Assembly: GCF_000143535.2 (NCBI RefSeq)
Contig: NC_037320.1
Location: forward strand, 62,001 to 126,000
DNA length: 64,000 bases
Source: Botrytis cinerea B05.10
Taxonomy: Eukaryota; Ascomycota; Leotiomycetes; Helotiales; Sclerotiniaceae
Direction: 5' to 3'
Positions 1 to 12,600 of this stretch are shown here, piece by piece. The notes under the pieces are model-generated. The model did no database searches. It was not told where the DNA came from and saw only the letters and a list, made by a program, of their open reading frames with translations. Within the stretch, counting starts at the first letter, position 1. Every line of letters begins with the position of its first letter. The translations under genes were made by a program, and so were the position numbers.

Positions 1-817
1 AATTTAGATGCGTGGGATGAGGAGGAGCACATTCTAAGTAGTTGGGCCATCGAGAAACTTTTAGTTCAAGTCGACCTATACAACAGCCATCCCGAACTCC
101 GAAGTCAATCTAGAGTACAACTTTATGACTAGCTTGAAGTCAAGTTCGATAGATTATACTTATGTATTATTTCACTTTCATTTTGTGGGGTAGGAGAAAT
201 TTTCAAACTATGAACGGCGGTGGTCAACATGCAACTAGATAGGGTTGGTAGTTCCTCACAACTTTCGAACTTTATCGTACCTAGTAAATTTAGAGCCGGA
301 CTAAAAATATATAACGTCTATGTACCATCTGCCTCATGTTTATACAACACTGATCAGTTGGCTGGACCAATGCTGTACTGACAGGACCGCACCGAACATC
401 TTTGGTTTCCATAAGATAGCTACGGCAGCATCTCTTTTATGTCAACCATCTATACCCTTCAATAGAGTCACCCATTCAATCATAAACAGGCAGTACTGTA
501 TTATACCAAACATATACATGTTAGCGTCTTTGGAGACTTGGAACGGTTGCTCTATCCTACTACTTAAGACTTCTTCTGCTTCATCTTCATCCCCTTTACT
601 TTTTCTTGACATGGTACTTCACGAAAGCAACGTAATCACAAAGCAATCACAACTTCTACTTTCACGCAGTTCATATTTCTCAATACAATTGATATTTTCT
701 ATTGATCGTCTTCTTCCGGCATCATCCAGTTGTTGGTATCTTTCTATCACATACAATAACATGGAATATCCACCTCTTTTAATACGCACTAATTCAACCT
801 TTCGCATTGTGCCTACC
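1..817. other. Intergenic, no gene seen
   Basis: I see no supported gene here. The reading frame of the downstream gene stays open upstream to about 320, but the peptide it gives is not protein-like and has several alternative ATGs. The stretch probably holds the promoter and 5' leader of the gene starting at 818. Confidence 0.5.
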
Positions 818-3800
818 ATGACAATGGGTTTCAGAAAAGTTTTCCGCTCGGTTGCTCGCATTTTCTCCACGAAGGACAAGAAGGTCGGGAACCAAGTAAA
901 TACCACAAAGTCCAAGAAGCTCACAAAGAGCCAATATCCTCGCAATACTACCAAGTATAGAGTCAAGAATCTCGTTAACTTCTTGACTGGTAGTAGATCT
1001 AGAAGACATTCTACTGGTAAGCAAATCCCTGACATTTAAGCATTGATCCAATAAGCCAAACACTAATATTAACTCACCAGAATCCGCACCAGAATCAGAA
1101 ACACTTGTTGGTTCTTCAAGTCATTCTTCACCAGATAATAACACAGTCGAGACAATTGAGCAAGTACCAGAAAATGCTAGCTTGGAGAATACAACTAGCC
1201 ATTACATCGACGATGGACTTACAGTTCCTTCACTTGCTCAGACTGCGTTGCCAATTTTGGTGGTAATTGATGGTGGTATCCAGTCTATTGAAGATGTGGA
1301 AGCCACAAACATCGCTGTGCTTCCATTGGCACCAATCGCCTCTGTCATCGAGTCGGTGCTTGATGGCAATTTGAACGATGATGGCGATCAACTAGCTGAG
1401 GTGGCAGAAGCCACCGGCCCTGCTATCTCGATCAACAACGATGCTGTTGATAGTCAAGGTAAGCCACACAAAGTTTATACCCCTTATGAGAAGACAAATA
1501 CTGATGTTCAATTTCCCAATGCAGATCTTACTGTTGAGATCTTGGTCAATGAAACAGATGCCACAGAGCATGCTGTTCCTATTCCCAATGACATCAACGC
1601 GGAGGATAAAAGTTTGCCCCTGGTATCAATTGGATTGTCTGTCAATATTCCAGAAGATTACCAGTTGGTAGTCACACCAGTGGCTACACCAAATGAAGAT
1701 GGCGTTGTACAAGTGGTAGTAGCAGTAAGCGAACCAATCGGGTACGACAATTTTACTCCCAGTTTGATTCAGACGTCCACGGCCAACCTTTCACAGATTG
1801 TTGATGATGAAATTCAATTATCTGAGGGCCCCACCGGTGACAACGATGCTTCTAGCATTCGGGATGAAGATACTGAAGATGTGTTTCGTCAACGACGCAA
1901 TTCGGCACCTGGAAATCTAGTCTCGCCAAATTCACATTATCCATGTGGAAGACGTGCCAGTCTAACTCCTTCTGATGCGGAGAATGAGGCAATGTTCAAT
2001 GATCCCAACAATTACGTTGTTCATGATGAATCTGACATGTGCGTTGAGCCTCAACTCAATCTACATCATTCTGTTCTTGCAGAGCCTACTGTTCCGATGG
2101 TCACTACACCAATTGATGTCCCTGCGAGAAAGACTTCTCTCCCAAATTCGGCATCAGAAGTTGTTTTCTCCCACAACACATTTGAAACCTTGAAGGTTGT
2201 GTCTGAATCACAATCACCAAACGAGCCGGACTCAGCGGAGCAAGAAGTTTTCATGTTGGAGCTTAGTAAGCAAATGTCAGTGGAGGTTGCGAACCGGGAA
2301 GCCTATCTATCAGAGCGTCGAAACACTTTCCCTGTCGAGCAGGATGGTTCCGATTTAGTCGATAAAAAGGCTGAGGAAGTGATTGTGCCTCAGAGAGTCA
2401 AACAACCTGGGGAAACTAATGCGGAAGAAATTGTACGCACGTACAGAATTCCAAGCTACAGCCAGTTCAGATCAGTTTTTCCTCCTCCTGGTCTCACCGT
2501 TCCTTGGGGTCCTCACAACCCGGTTCCAACTAGAATAGATGATTTCAGAGCTAGCGATCCTTGGCTCCCTAATCCATGGACTAATCCAAATGAGTACCAC
2601 CAACTAAATAGGATTCAGAAGCGCTGGGTTCAGTTGGAGGTTCTGTACAAGACAAGATTATACTGGCTAGGTGTGACCTTCAAAGCAAAAGTCCATCTTG
2701 AGAGAAATCCAGGGGATAAATTGTATGTCTTTAACAATTTCTGTGGGTGGTATGGATGCCAGGCCGAAAAGTGTAAACATCCTCGAGTCGACGGACGTCT
2801 ATACTTCTTTAACATTGACTCCTATTACCCTATGTGGAAGAAACTTCGGGATGAGCCATTGTTACTTGACAATGAACAGTTTATTAGCAACACTGCTCAT
2901 GAGCCTTCGAATGATGCAAATGCTCTTGAGCAGACAGCGCTTCATGATCAAGAAGCCCGTGTGCAACAAGCTCGAGAACAAGAAGCAGCTCAAGATGTGG
3001 AGTCAAGACCTCCGCAACTTCCCAATGTTCACTTTGGTCTCGCCATGATCAAGATGCCAATCGAACCAAAACAATCTCGATGGGCCGGATTGTTTAAAAC
3101 ACAACAGGAGGCTGGTTGCGCTAAGGCAGAGGTATCACAGGGTGGAGTTCCAAATGCCTCTGGCAATGTTGCTCCAGTTAGCAATTTTGGTTTGGCGATG
3201 GCTGATTTCCCTGTCCAACCAAAAGAATCCCGCTTTGCAAAGTTCTTCATTGCGCAACCTACATCTGAGCAAGGAATACAAGACTCGGTTGCAGAGGAGA
3301 CTTCTCCAGATCCTGTTCCACAGGCTCACTTTGGTCTACAGACGGTTAAGATATCTGTTTCACCAAAGAAATCTCGATTTGCCTCGCTCTTCAAAGCACA
3401 AGCATTGGCTAAGCAAGGAATTGCCCCGGCCCCGATATCGGATAGTGAAAATTCCAATGAAGCCTTCGACTCTCTCAATGGTAGCAAAAGCGATGGTTTA
3501 TCCACACGTGATACCAGTATTGAGCCACCGCAGAAGTCAAACTTCAATCCCAAGGAAAGCATTCTGTCAGACATCTATGGTCCAAACGAGGCAGACGAAG
3601 GTGATCTATATAGTGCTTCACCACTAAGAGGATCATCTCCAGCTTCTACTGCGCCTGTTCAATTGCCTTCGATTCCAGCCTCAGAGAATTTCATGGGTGG
3701 CTCTCTTGCCTCAAGACATCAAGGGAGTTGGCAATTGTACGATGACCAAGGATTTCTAATTGATGATGTCGAAAGCATCGGTGGATATATTGTCGAAGAT

Positions 3801-5039
3801 ACAATGGAAGGACCCCCTCAAGATTTGACCTTTGTGATTGGACAAGTTGGGTTCCCCATTGAATCGCCTCACGAAGAATCAAGCGAGACGTTTGATGGTG
3901 AACCATGGATACTCATCACGGTTGAATACGCTCCTGGAGATGTTAAATTCGAGGAAGTTCCAGAAAGAGCCGAGCTTCTGGAAAGCTTCTACGAAGTTGG
4001 ATGGCCGGTTGATGAGCGCGAGGTGCACAATGTGACACAGATCATCAGAGAGGGATTGGAAGAAGAGAATTTTGCAGTCATTGAAATTGTCAGTGATTTT
4101 GACTTCTATGCTAATGCTCCTGATTCTGGATGGGAAGCTCCTGAGCATAGCGATGCAAGTCCGATCAGAGGACGCTCGCAAGCTCCGAAGGAGCTCAACG
4201 CAAAGGCTTACGCACAGGGACAAGCTTCATGTGATCCAGCAACAAAAGATGGAAGTGATGCCCCAGAGTCCAATTCGGAGGATCCTGACGATAATGGCGA
4301 TGGCATTGAGTCCGAAACTGAATCTCGAAAGTCAGATAAAAACGACGATACTCTTGACACCAAAGCTCCGGGATCAAACGAAAAAGATATTGTCCCCAAG
4401 TCCACAGCTCAGGAATTAGATAAGAGTGTTGAGGACGCCAAGTTAGAATATCAATTCAGTCGCATTCCCACCCAGGCCAGAGCCACTGTCTCTGGATTAG
4501 CTCTGGCTATCCGAGAACTCGCGGGCCAAGAGATCGGACAGACAAATCTTCTGGGTTTTAATGATAGCCCAGACACTTTCATGAACAGTGAGCCCCTTTC
4601 AATCCTACAAAAAGATGCCAACATTGTGCACTCCTCCAACATGTTCCGACAGATTGACCTCGCGAGTTATGAGCTCATCAACAGGTGGTTGAGTGGTGAA
4701 GATCAATATGATCCCGATGGATCAACTTGCAGACTCGTCCTGCAGGAAGGGGGGGTCTGTGAGAGCGTGCCACAAGAATTGGCTTTGCGGATCAAAGACA
4801 CCGAGAACATGCTCTGGGCTAGTGGTGCAACTTTCGCCAAGCTAGCACTTGCTGAGAAATTGCAAGTTCCCAAGATGATGACGACCGAGACGGAATTTTA
4901 TCTGCCTGGCCAAGTCAACAATCTCTGGAAGCCAGAATTTGTCGCGGAGTGTGTCAAAGATCTGGACGTCACAGACCCTTCTCTTTTCCTCGGTAAAAAT
5001 GATATTTTTGCCTTTGATGAAAACAAGTCAACGTTTTAA
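818..5039 (+). CDS. Large hypothetical protein with three internal FGL...KxSR repeats
   Basis: Two exons, 818-1016 and 1081-5039, joined across a 64-nt intron (GTAAGC donor, CTAAT branch region, CCAG acceptor). The join is in frame and gives 1385 residues. The N-terminus is strongly basic (Lys/Arg-rich, residues 1-66) and is followed by a long acidic, Ser/Pro-rich and probably disordered region. A more ordered block near residues 450-590 contains tryptophans and a cluster of cysteines (FCGWYGCQAEKCKHP). Three diverged copies of a roughly 25-residue unit start at about residues 717, 768 and 816; each runs FGL, then a Pro, then K-x-SR, then a phenylalanine and a glutamine. The last 170 residues look folded and include the motif LYxPGQ-like segment FYLPGQVNNLW. 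The start at 818 is the first ATG giving a sensible basic N-terminus; 824 is also possible. I do not recognise the family and infer no function. It is probably lineage-restricted. Confidence 0.82.
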
Positions 5040-5855
5040 GTTGTCTGTTTATATTCAAAATCTCCGGCACTGTCCTTTCGCCTGGGCATAGTGTCCTCCA
5101 ATAATTATTAGGTCTTCATCCTAGTGTACTTGAGCACCTCTTTGTTTTCCTCATCTTCCCTGTCACATCCATAACATATTGACAAGCGTTGCCTCCTTTC
5201 GCACTTCGCATCGCATGACACTACAACATTCGGGATATCGGGATAGCTTGGGAACGGCCTTGGCATAGGGCATTTGGTCTAAGTGGGATTGCATGGTTGT
5301 TGAGGGCTATGTATTTGACATTTTCTAGGATGGCGCGGTATGGCATGGCACAGCGCTGGGCTTAGATAAATTCTGCATGTGGGAACTGAGAGATATGGAG
5401 TATGGCATGGTTTTGGTTTTAGTTTGAATTTGTAATACCCAAGTTTTCTCTCGGAGTTTATGGTTTTAGGATACCCATTTCTTTTGGAGTTTTTGATTTA
5501 ATCACAAGATACCCATTTATTTATATAGCAAACATTCAGAGATCACGGCTCATTTGTAGATTTCCGCGATATTTTTGGCATCCCGTTGCAGTGTTATTGT
5601 GAAACTCTCTTGAGATGCAGTTACACGATGAAGGCGGAATGGGTATATTCATAAACGATGTCAATAACCAGATTGCTTATCCAAAACAATCACTCCCATT
5701 TACTCTCCTCTATCCAATCCTATGTATCTAAATGCTTCCTATTCCCTATCGCATATATCGTAAACAGTGTCCAGCGAGATCATCAATCCTCTCCTTATGG
5801 CTTTATATCCAGATCTCACAAAACACACCCTCGCAATACCCACACTCCGTTATAA
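5040..5855. other. Intergenic between convergent genes
   Basis: This is the space between two converging genes. It holds their 3' ends, including an AT-rich stretch around 5400-5530. I see no gene or repeat that I can support. Confidence 0.5.
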
Positions 5856-7142
5856 TTATCGCCCAAAAGCAAAAGGGCATCCTGGAGTTCTCTCTTTCTC
5901 CAATTTCTCTTCCGTATCCCTCATCTCTTTCCCACCCTCTCCTCTTCTTCTGTCCGGCCCCACATCCTCAAATTTATACCCCTCCGTCAACCAATCCCCC
6001 CTCGTCTCGTCCGGTACAAATCCTCCCATAACCCTCGTAACTAAAGCCATCGGCCCCCACCGATTCCAAAAACCCGGGAGTTGATAGTACGGATGCACGA
6101 GATAACTCGTACTATGATACCTCCCGTCTACCCCTTTATCATCCGAGTTCGAAATTTGTCTAACTCTCATCCATTCTGGTCTTGGGAGTGATAGGTAGCG
6201 GAGAACTAATTGACGAGTACGTAGTATAGAAATAGTAAGTAGTTTATTGAGGCGTGAGGGTTCCGGATAAATCATTGCGGAGCGAAGAAGAGGGCCCATA
6301 AGAACGCCAACTGCATCCCTCGCAAAGGGTAGTAGTGCATTTGGAACCAGGAACAAAAGAAGTGGAACCAATTCATCCGCAGTTTTCTTGTTATACTCAT
6401 TCGGAACCATGAATCTCTTCTCATAATCTTCTGCCCACTTCTTGATATTCTCGAAAAATTCAATTCCGTCTCTCCATTCATTGAAACGATGAAGATCATG
6501 ATAAGAAATACCCATCGCATCACCAATCCCCTTCCAGAACGTAGCAATTGCACAAATCTCCATCTCATTCAGTTTTCTCCACTCCCACTCCCTAATCCAG
6601 CTAATTGGTTCCGTAATAAAAACACTCAATGTATAAAGCAAATCATCATTTGAAATCTTCCCCGCTTTCTGATATCCCGAATGCAAATAGTTCATTCTTG
6701 AAATCGCTTTCAAAACTCTCGGATGAAGAGGATGATGAGAAGAGAATTCTCCAATTAATACAGTTGTATCCGCGTAGCGTTTACTCGCTGTTTCCTTGGA
6801 ACTAAATTGTTTTGTATCGACGAGGAGTTTGGAGATTGTAGGGACACCGTAAGTTTTGAAGAGAGCGAATTGAAGACTGGTAATGTAGAAATGGGGGAAT
6901 TCCAATTCGCCTATGTGACCGATTATTGCTTGCGCATCCGTATTCGTCATATTTTTTAATGATTCTCGGGTTTTGTATCCGAATTTTTTGATCATGTAGT
7001 CTTGTCTCGAAAAGCGAAGGAAGTGGACTATGAGGAGATATGTTGAAATGATGAGGAGCATGGCGGTTTTAGAGGGAGTTTCTACAAATGAGAGAGAGGT
7101 AGACGATAGGGACACCAGGGGTATTGTGGTGTTGGTAGACAT
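5856..7142 (-). CDS. mpaB-like ER-bound oxygenase (DUF2236 family)
   Basis: A single uninterrupted exon of 428 residues. A hydrophobic segment at about residues 27-43 would anchor the protein in the ER membrane. The rest matches the layout of the DUF2236/MpaB family of haem-dependent oxygenases. The family block HHPLHPRVLKAISRMNYLHS lies at residues 136-154, followed by DLLYTLSVFITEPISWI and then a Trp-rich segment. His140 and His154 are the most likely functional histidines, but this is an inference from family position. In the mycophenolic acid pathway MpaB cleaves a farnesyl side chain, but most fungal homologues are uncharacterised. No prenyltransferase, polyketide synthase or other pathway gene lies beside this copy, so a role in that pathway is not implied. 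The C-terminus is charged. The start is the first ATG before the membrane segment. Confidence 0.85.
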   Translation of the reverse strand: MSTNTTIPLVSLSSTSLSFVETPSKTAMLLIISTYLLIVHFLRFSRQDYMIKKFGYKTRESLKNMTNTDAQAIIGHIGELEFPHFYITSLQFALFKTYGVPTISKLLVDTKQFSSKETASKRYADTTVLIGEFSSHHPLHPRVLKAISRMNYLHSGYQKAGKISNDDLLYTLSVFITEPISWIREWEWRKLNEMEICAIATFWKGIGDAMGISYHDLHRFNEWRDGIEFFENIKKWAEDYEKRFMVPNEYNKKTADELVPLLLFLVPNALLPFARDAVGVLMGPLLRSAMIYPEPSRLNKLLTISILRTRQLVLRYLSLPRPEWMRVRQISNSDDKGVDGRYHSTSYLVHPYYQLPGFWNRWGPMALVTRVMGGFVPDETRGDWLTEGYKFEDVGPDRRRGEGGKEMRDTEEKLEKERTPGCPFAFGR

Positions 7143-8594
7143 GGTGAAAGATGTCAGAGGTGTGAAGTAAAGAGGTGTGAACTTCGAGTTGATAGTTAAG
7201 ATGTTGACATAAATACAAGGCCACTATCTTGGAGAATTTCTATCCCTTTGTTCAATAAACGAGGAAACAAACTAGCTCCCCGTCCATTCAAGATTGACTG
7301 CAGCGATAACCCAATAACTGATTGAGTATAATAATGAGTTGAAGATCTCCGACTACAAGAGATAAAATGGCAAGCCTGGGAGGTCTTCAGATAAAATAAG
7401 ACGACCACGTTAACGTTATCATGGATTATTTATGACCCACACTTTGTCAGATCTTTTCCCATTGATAAAAATTCATCCACCGTTGTGCTTTGACAATTCG
7501 CAATCGGATGAGAGGAGAATGTCCGTTCAACTAGTCGACAATGCAGCAGTCACTTAAGGCTGGAAAGTAACGTTAAACAGCAAATGCAAAACGAATTTAT
7601 GAAGCTATTAAAAGGGAAGTCTGAAATATCCGTCAAAACCCCCTCCCTCAACTGTTGTTTGAAACCTCGGTCATATGTAGATCAGAAACAAGGTTCAATC
7701 TTGTAATAAGTCGTCGCGTCATAGTTGCAGGTCTTATTGAACTTGATAGGACCAGGATGAGGGGCAACGAGGCATCAATATCATTCATTAGGTCGGGCAA
7801 TGATGGCCCGACAGTCAACCTACGTATTATCCAAGCAGTAGGCACGAGCCATGAGGTTATTCACTCAACGAGCGTAGAATGCCGGCTACCTAGGTAGGTA
7901 GTTGAGAGGCGATTCAAATTGTAAACAAATCAGAAATGATCAGTTGGAAGCTGTCAACTAATAGTTTCGCACTTTATTATTAGTGATAGTCGCGAGATGC
8001 CACGAGGAGCTGGACGGGATATTCCCACGCGTGGGGAAAGCTAAAGAAAGTATAAATAAATGTTCTAGCCAAAGCTTACGGAAACATTCCTAGACTGAAC
8101 GTTATGTTAGACAGATTTGTAGTTAGTACTTAGCAGTTAGTTCAACGGACCAATTGCGACTTATGTATATCAACAGTGTATACGAATACAAAAGAGGAAT
8201 TTATGAAGACGGCTGGGACAATTAAAGTGACTTCGGATTCTGGAGGTGTGTTTCGGTCCGGTAGTAAATTAGATGTGTATTTAGAACCTTGGTAAAACAC
8301 GGTAACAGACCTAATAAATCCAAAAACCCTCAAATAATTCAATCTGGGGAATAAAAAATTGGTGACCAAATAACTATCTAAAATAAGCCGCTAAGACTTT
8401 ATCCAAATCCAAATTTTCGACGACCAAAGTAGTGGGTATAAAGCGAGTGTTTTCGTAGCTTTTGAAAATCTAACCTCCCAGTGTTGTGAGTACTTTGTCA
8501 ACTCAATTCGTTCAATTCTTTCGTTTGTTTCATCAGTCATATCATCGTAAGTAAATTTCTCGACTTTCTTCCAAAGATATGGCGATAGAGCTTC
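7143..8594. other. Intergenic, no gene seen
   Basis: About 1.45 kb upstream of the mpaB-like gene and downstream of the next minus-strand gene. Short open frames occur, but none has protein-like composition or clear splice partners. A small GC hairpin (GTCGGGC with GCCCGAC) lies near 7792-7812. Confidence 0.5.
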
Positions 8595-9699
8595 CTAATC
8601 CTTTTGAGCCATGCTCAAAGCTACGTCCTTAGTTGCGAAACTAAAAGGACTTTTGGTCATCTCCGGACTTCTTGGACTCATCTTGATGGCGAATAATTCA
8701 TCTTCCGTTTGATCTTCTTCTGATGTTCTTTGTAACACATCACCAATTGCAACAGCATTTAGAGAATTCATTCCATATTGAGAGGAATGATTAGGTGGAA
8801 GTTGAGCGACAAGACGTGGTGGTTGATGACGCGAAGTTCCTCCATGAAACAAGGAGAACGACGATACAGCGACATCGCCCTGTTCAGGGGATAGTGGATT
8901 TTGCTGACTTTCGAATTTGGGTTCTAGGACTTATTAATGTCACTATCTTCATTCTTCGATATTTAACTTTACACGTACCTGAAATATTACTTAAGTCGTG
9001 GGCACTAGTTCCTAACTTCAGCCCCTTAAGCTTCTCGGATAACCTACCACCACCGGGTGTTTTTGGACTAGTTGGAGTAGCATTCTGTTGTAAATCTGGC
9101 TGTGTAACTCTTGGCCCAACACCAAAGTTTTCCTCAATCCATTGCTTTTCCTGCATGGCCATTTCTAAACCTATCCCCTCCCCATTTGTTTTCATTTCCT
9201 CGTCAATTTCCCTTTGTAAGACAGATATTCTTTTCTTCGCCCATATTGTGTGTAACACTCCTTTCCGTCCAGCTTGTCGTGCAGTCAAGCCTAATTCGGG
9301 TGGGAATATCGCAGGTAATGGGTTTGTTTGAATTGTCTTCCCTCCCACTTGTGATAATTTTATTATTCTTGGTATGCTAGCTCCCGGAGCCAGTAGAAAG
9401 TAAAGTCGATGAAGTTTACCTTCTGCTCCATCTCGTGCAGATAGAACGGTGCTTTTCCCTTCCCATGATACCTCCCAATCTCCCATATTTTTGATGGATC
9501 CTTCAGCAGATTCATCTTCCCATTCTACCATCAATATTTTTGTTCCTTCATTTCCTCGGCCAGATTCGAATTCAAAACGTGCAAGAGCTGTCGAAGACGA
9601 CAGCGCAGGAGAAGCTGGTTCTGCATTATCAGATGAAGTAGGTAAAGGTACACTATCGGGTTCGAAGTGCAATCGCGGTGAAGAAGTCGAGACTGCCAT
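8595..9699 (-). CDS. Conserved fungal protein of unknown function
   Basis: Two exons on the minus strand, 9699-8979 and 8923-8595, with a 55-nt intron (GTACGT donor, TAG acceptor). The join gives 349 residues. A nearer acceptor would put a stop in frame, so the one chosen is the only one that keeps the downstream coding frame. The first half (about residues 30-200) looks folded: a beta-rich segment with LMVEWEDE and WEVSWEGKST, then KLHRLYFLLAPGASIPRII and NPLPAIFPPELGLTARQAG. The middle ends in an amphipathic helix with KQWIEENFGV. The C-terminal third is low-complexity, Ser/Pro-rich, and ends with the short conserved-looking motif KMSPRSPEMTKSPFSF, which resembles a phosphosite or docking motif. 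I recognise this as a protein widespread in filamentous ascomycetes but know of no assigned function. An alternative ATG lies three codons upstream at 9708. Confidence 0.8.
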
Positions 9700-12600
9700 T
9701 TTGTGCAATGGTCCTTGACGATCGGAACGAGCTCTGGGGGGGCTTTGGGGAAGGTTCGTCTGCAGGCGTATGGGGTTTATCGCGGGTTAATCCATTCAGA
9801 TTAAAGATCGGATGGAATTGCAAAACAGAAGAAACAATGTAACTATCTGCTATCTGCTTTCCAGAGTTTAGCCAAGGAAACACACGCGGCTTCTATCGCT
9901 CTTTGGGATATCAAAGGTGGAGATACTATTGATCGCAAGCGTTCATTTCATGACAGTAGTATTTGAATGAGGCGCAGCAAAAGGTAAATTGAACAACTTC
10001 AGAAAGAGGGGTTGGACAAGGTGGGGAGGGAGGATCTGATTTCAGGACTGGTGAAAGTTGCAGAAGGGGCAGAAAGAGAAAACGGAGAAATAGAGAAGAA
10101 GAGAAAGGAAGAGTTAGGATTGGATAGATAGTTGATTTACAATACCTTTACTTTGTTGGTGGTGGTTTGTCTCCTGGTACCTTCCCTTCTGAGAACTTTG
10201 CGTTTTGATATATATTCCAGATGCTCGACCTTTTCTTTCCCTCCGGCCTCTTGGGAACGTACGGAAAAATGATATCTATCAGTTATTGAATTTGAATATT
10301 ACTGATCGTCGATACTCCACCGGCAGCCAATAAGAATAACACGGAAAGATTCGCAAGAACCACTTTGGAGTTCTCGTCTTAAATCTCCAAATCCAGCCAA
10401 GAGTACCTAGGGAGGTGTCAAGCTCGCGGAGCCAATATAAATGTTGATTCATTTCGTCGCACCAGGCCTCCTTATGGGCCCAGGAATCGAAAGCTGGTGG
10501 AATCTACAGGGAAAATTTGCAAATTGATCGCAGTCGCGTGGTAAGTGATTACTTCTGTTGCCTTTCGTTGGTTGCTGGCCGAGACTAGACATCAAGTTTG
10601 TGAAGGATTCTAATAATAGTCCGCATTTGGGGTGGGTAGCATACATAAAATCATGTATATTACCGTCGAGATGCATAATGCTATTCGATTTTCGTTCGGT
10701 TTTTTGGGTCTCAAACTGGGTCAGCCATTCGGTCGGAACCTCTGAATGAAGAATAGCCATGCTGTAGTCGTGTTGTAGCCATACATTGCATTTACCACCA
10801 AAGGAAATATTCTTATATCGTACCAATCGCGCCAGACTCAACCGAGACAACCAGATGGCACCACACTGTCAACTCTCTAGGTCAGCCAATAAAAGGTGGA
10901 GAGTATTCATATCATGTACTGGTTGGTAGGAATTCCTCGATTCAGATTGCTAATCCTCGTCCCTCGACCAGCTACAGCCCCTCACAGCAATACATCAAAG
11001 AGACCGTGTACGCATCTGATCCTACACATGTTGCTGCATGGCCGTTAGAGATTCTAGTCCCCATGTCCAATTCCTGATAGCATCTTATCAAGAAAGCACA
11101 ACGGCTGAATGAAACTTCCTCGAAAAGCCCAAAAGCCATTTCTATTTCTGTAAGTATCGTCCATCTTGCGGGAAACACTCTCCTCGATGCACACCTGCTG
11201 CTGTATCACTACATGAACAAGCCTTGATTTCCAATATTTTGTCTTCGTATAGCTTATGTGCAATATACACAAGCGGAAGTTTCTCGAACCCTCAAGGGGC
11301 ATCAAGGATGTATTCCAATCATAGATGTTGGTGAAGCGGGGTAGAAGATTATCTAAGGGCGATGTTACCATGAATTCATGGTTCGCACCGTTCCGTGATG
11401 AACACAACGCCTCTCTAGATGCAAACAAGCATTCTTGGGAGGACCTCGAATCACTTCTTGTACACGCCTCACTTGAAATAGCTCTATCTCAGTTCCGATG
11501 GATGAAAGCCATGTGCTTGCGTCAGAAAACAATTGTAGCATTGGTTTTCCAACACCCTTGCAAATTGTATTCCTTTCGCCCGTCTTTAGATTACTAGCGA
11601 TCGATACAATGCGTTTAATCTTCCTCTTATTTTCATCAACTGGCCTGGAACAATTCCGAGTCGTCAAGATCATTAGTATGATCTAAATGTCGATATCTTG
11701 CATATCTCATGTCAAACCCGCTGACACACACGTGGCTATCTGAGTGAGATCCAGGGACAATTATCACAAGCTTGTTACATTCAGTCCTCGAGCACTCAAC
11801 AACAGAATGGTCTTAAATTGTATCTCACTACATGATTTGAAAAAGTTTCTGTACCAAAGCGTTATATCTGCGCCTTGAATCTCATCTTATCCCGTCACAC
11901 TTCCTAGGCATTAGTATGCTCTGGCCTATGAACTGCGCCGCTGAATCGGAATTGCTTCATTTGACCATTTTGATATCTATAGTTTATGGGGTGCAGCAAT
12001 TGATTTCAACTCCGACTGAGGCTCTAGAATTCGTTTTATGTGGGCCAAATCCGGGTTGGAGGAATAATCATCGCAGTGATCTCAATACAACACCAAGGTT
12101 TTGTTTTTCTCAGTATTACTGCCGGTCGTCTTCAAGGCACCAGTCTAATTCGCTACAATCTCCTTCAATGAAGGACATATTGATTCTCGGGGTATGAGAT
12201 TTGTTCCAACAGCAGGAGATGATTCCCAGCTGTCAGGGCTTATTGATGACTGCAGACCACAGGCTTATCGTTAGAACAACATCTTCACCGCTACATCTTC
12301 AAACTCTATTCTCTCCTCAATCCTCATACCCATGTTTGACGAAATCATAAATGAGATCCTTCAGATTTAGGCATCACTTTAGGTGGTTGCCGGTAATGAA
12401 CGAGGCTGTCATTCGTTTCCTGGACATAAGGAGTTGTCAAGCGGAGTCGGTAGGCGATTGATGAATGTTATGCGGACGAAACCAAAATTAAAAACAGGGT
12501 ATTTGATTCTGCCTGTATGTAGATATTTTCGTCAGTTATTAACGAGGTAATAACGACTTACTATTGGTCGATGATTTAGTAATTGGGCTAAGCTGTGATT

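Noticed and set aside
8840..8978. A longer intron (139 nt) in the gene at 8595-9699
   Set aside because: It also keeps the frame, but it would remove the conserved-looking NPLSPEQGDVAVSSF segment that the 55-nt intron retains.
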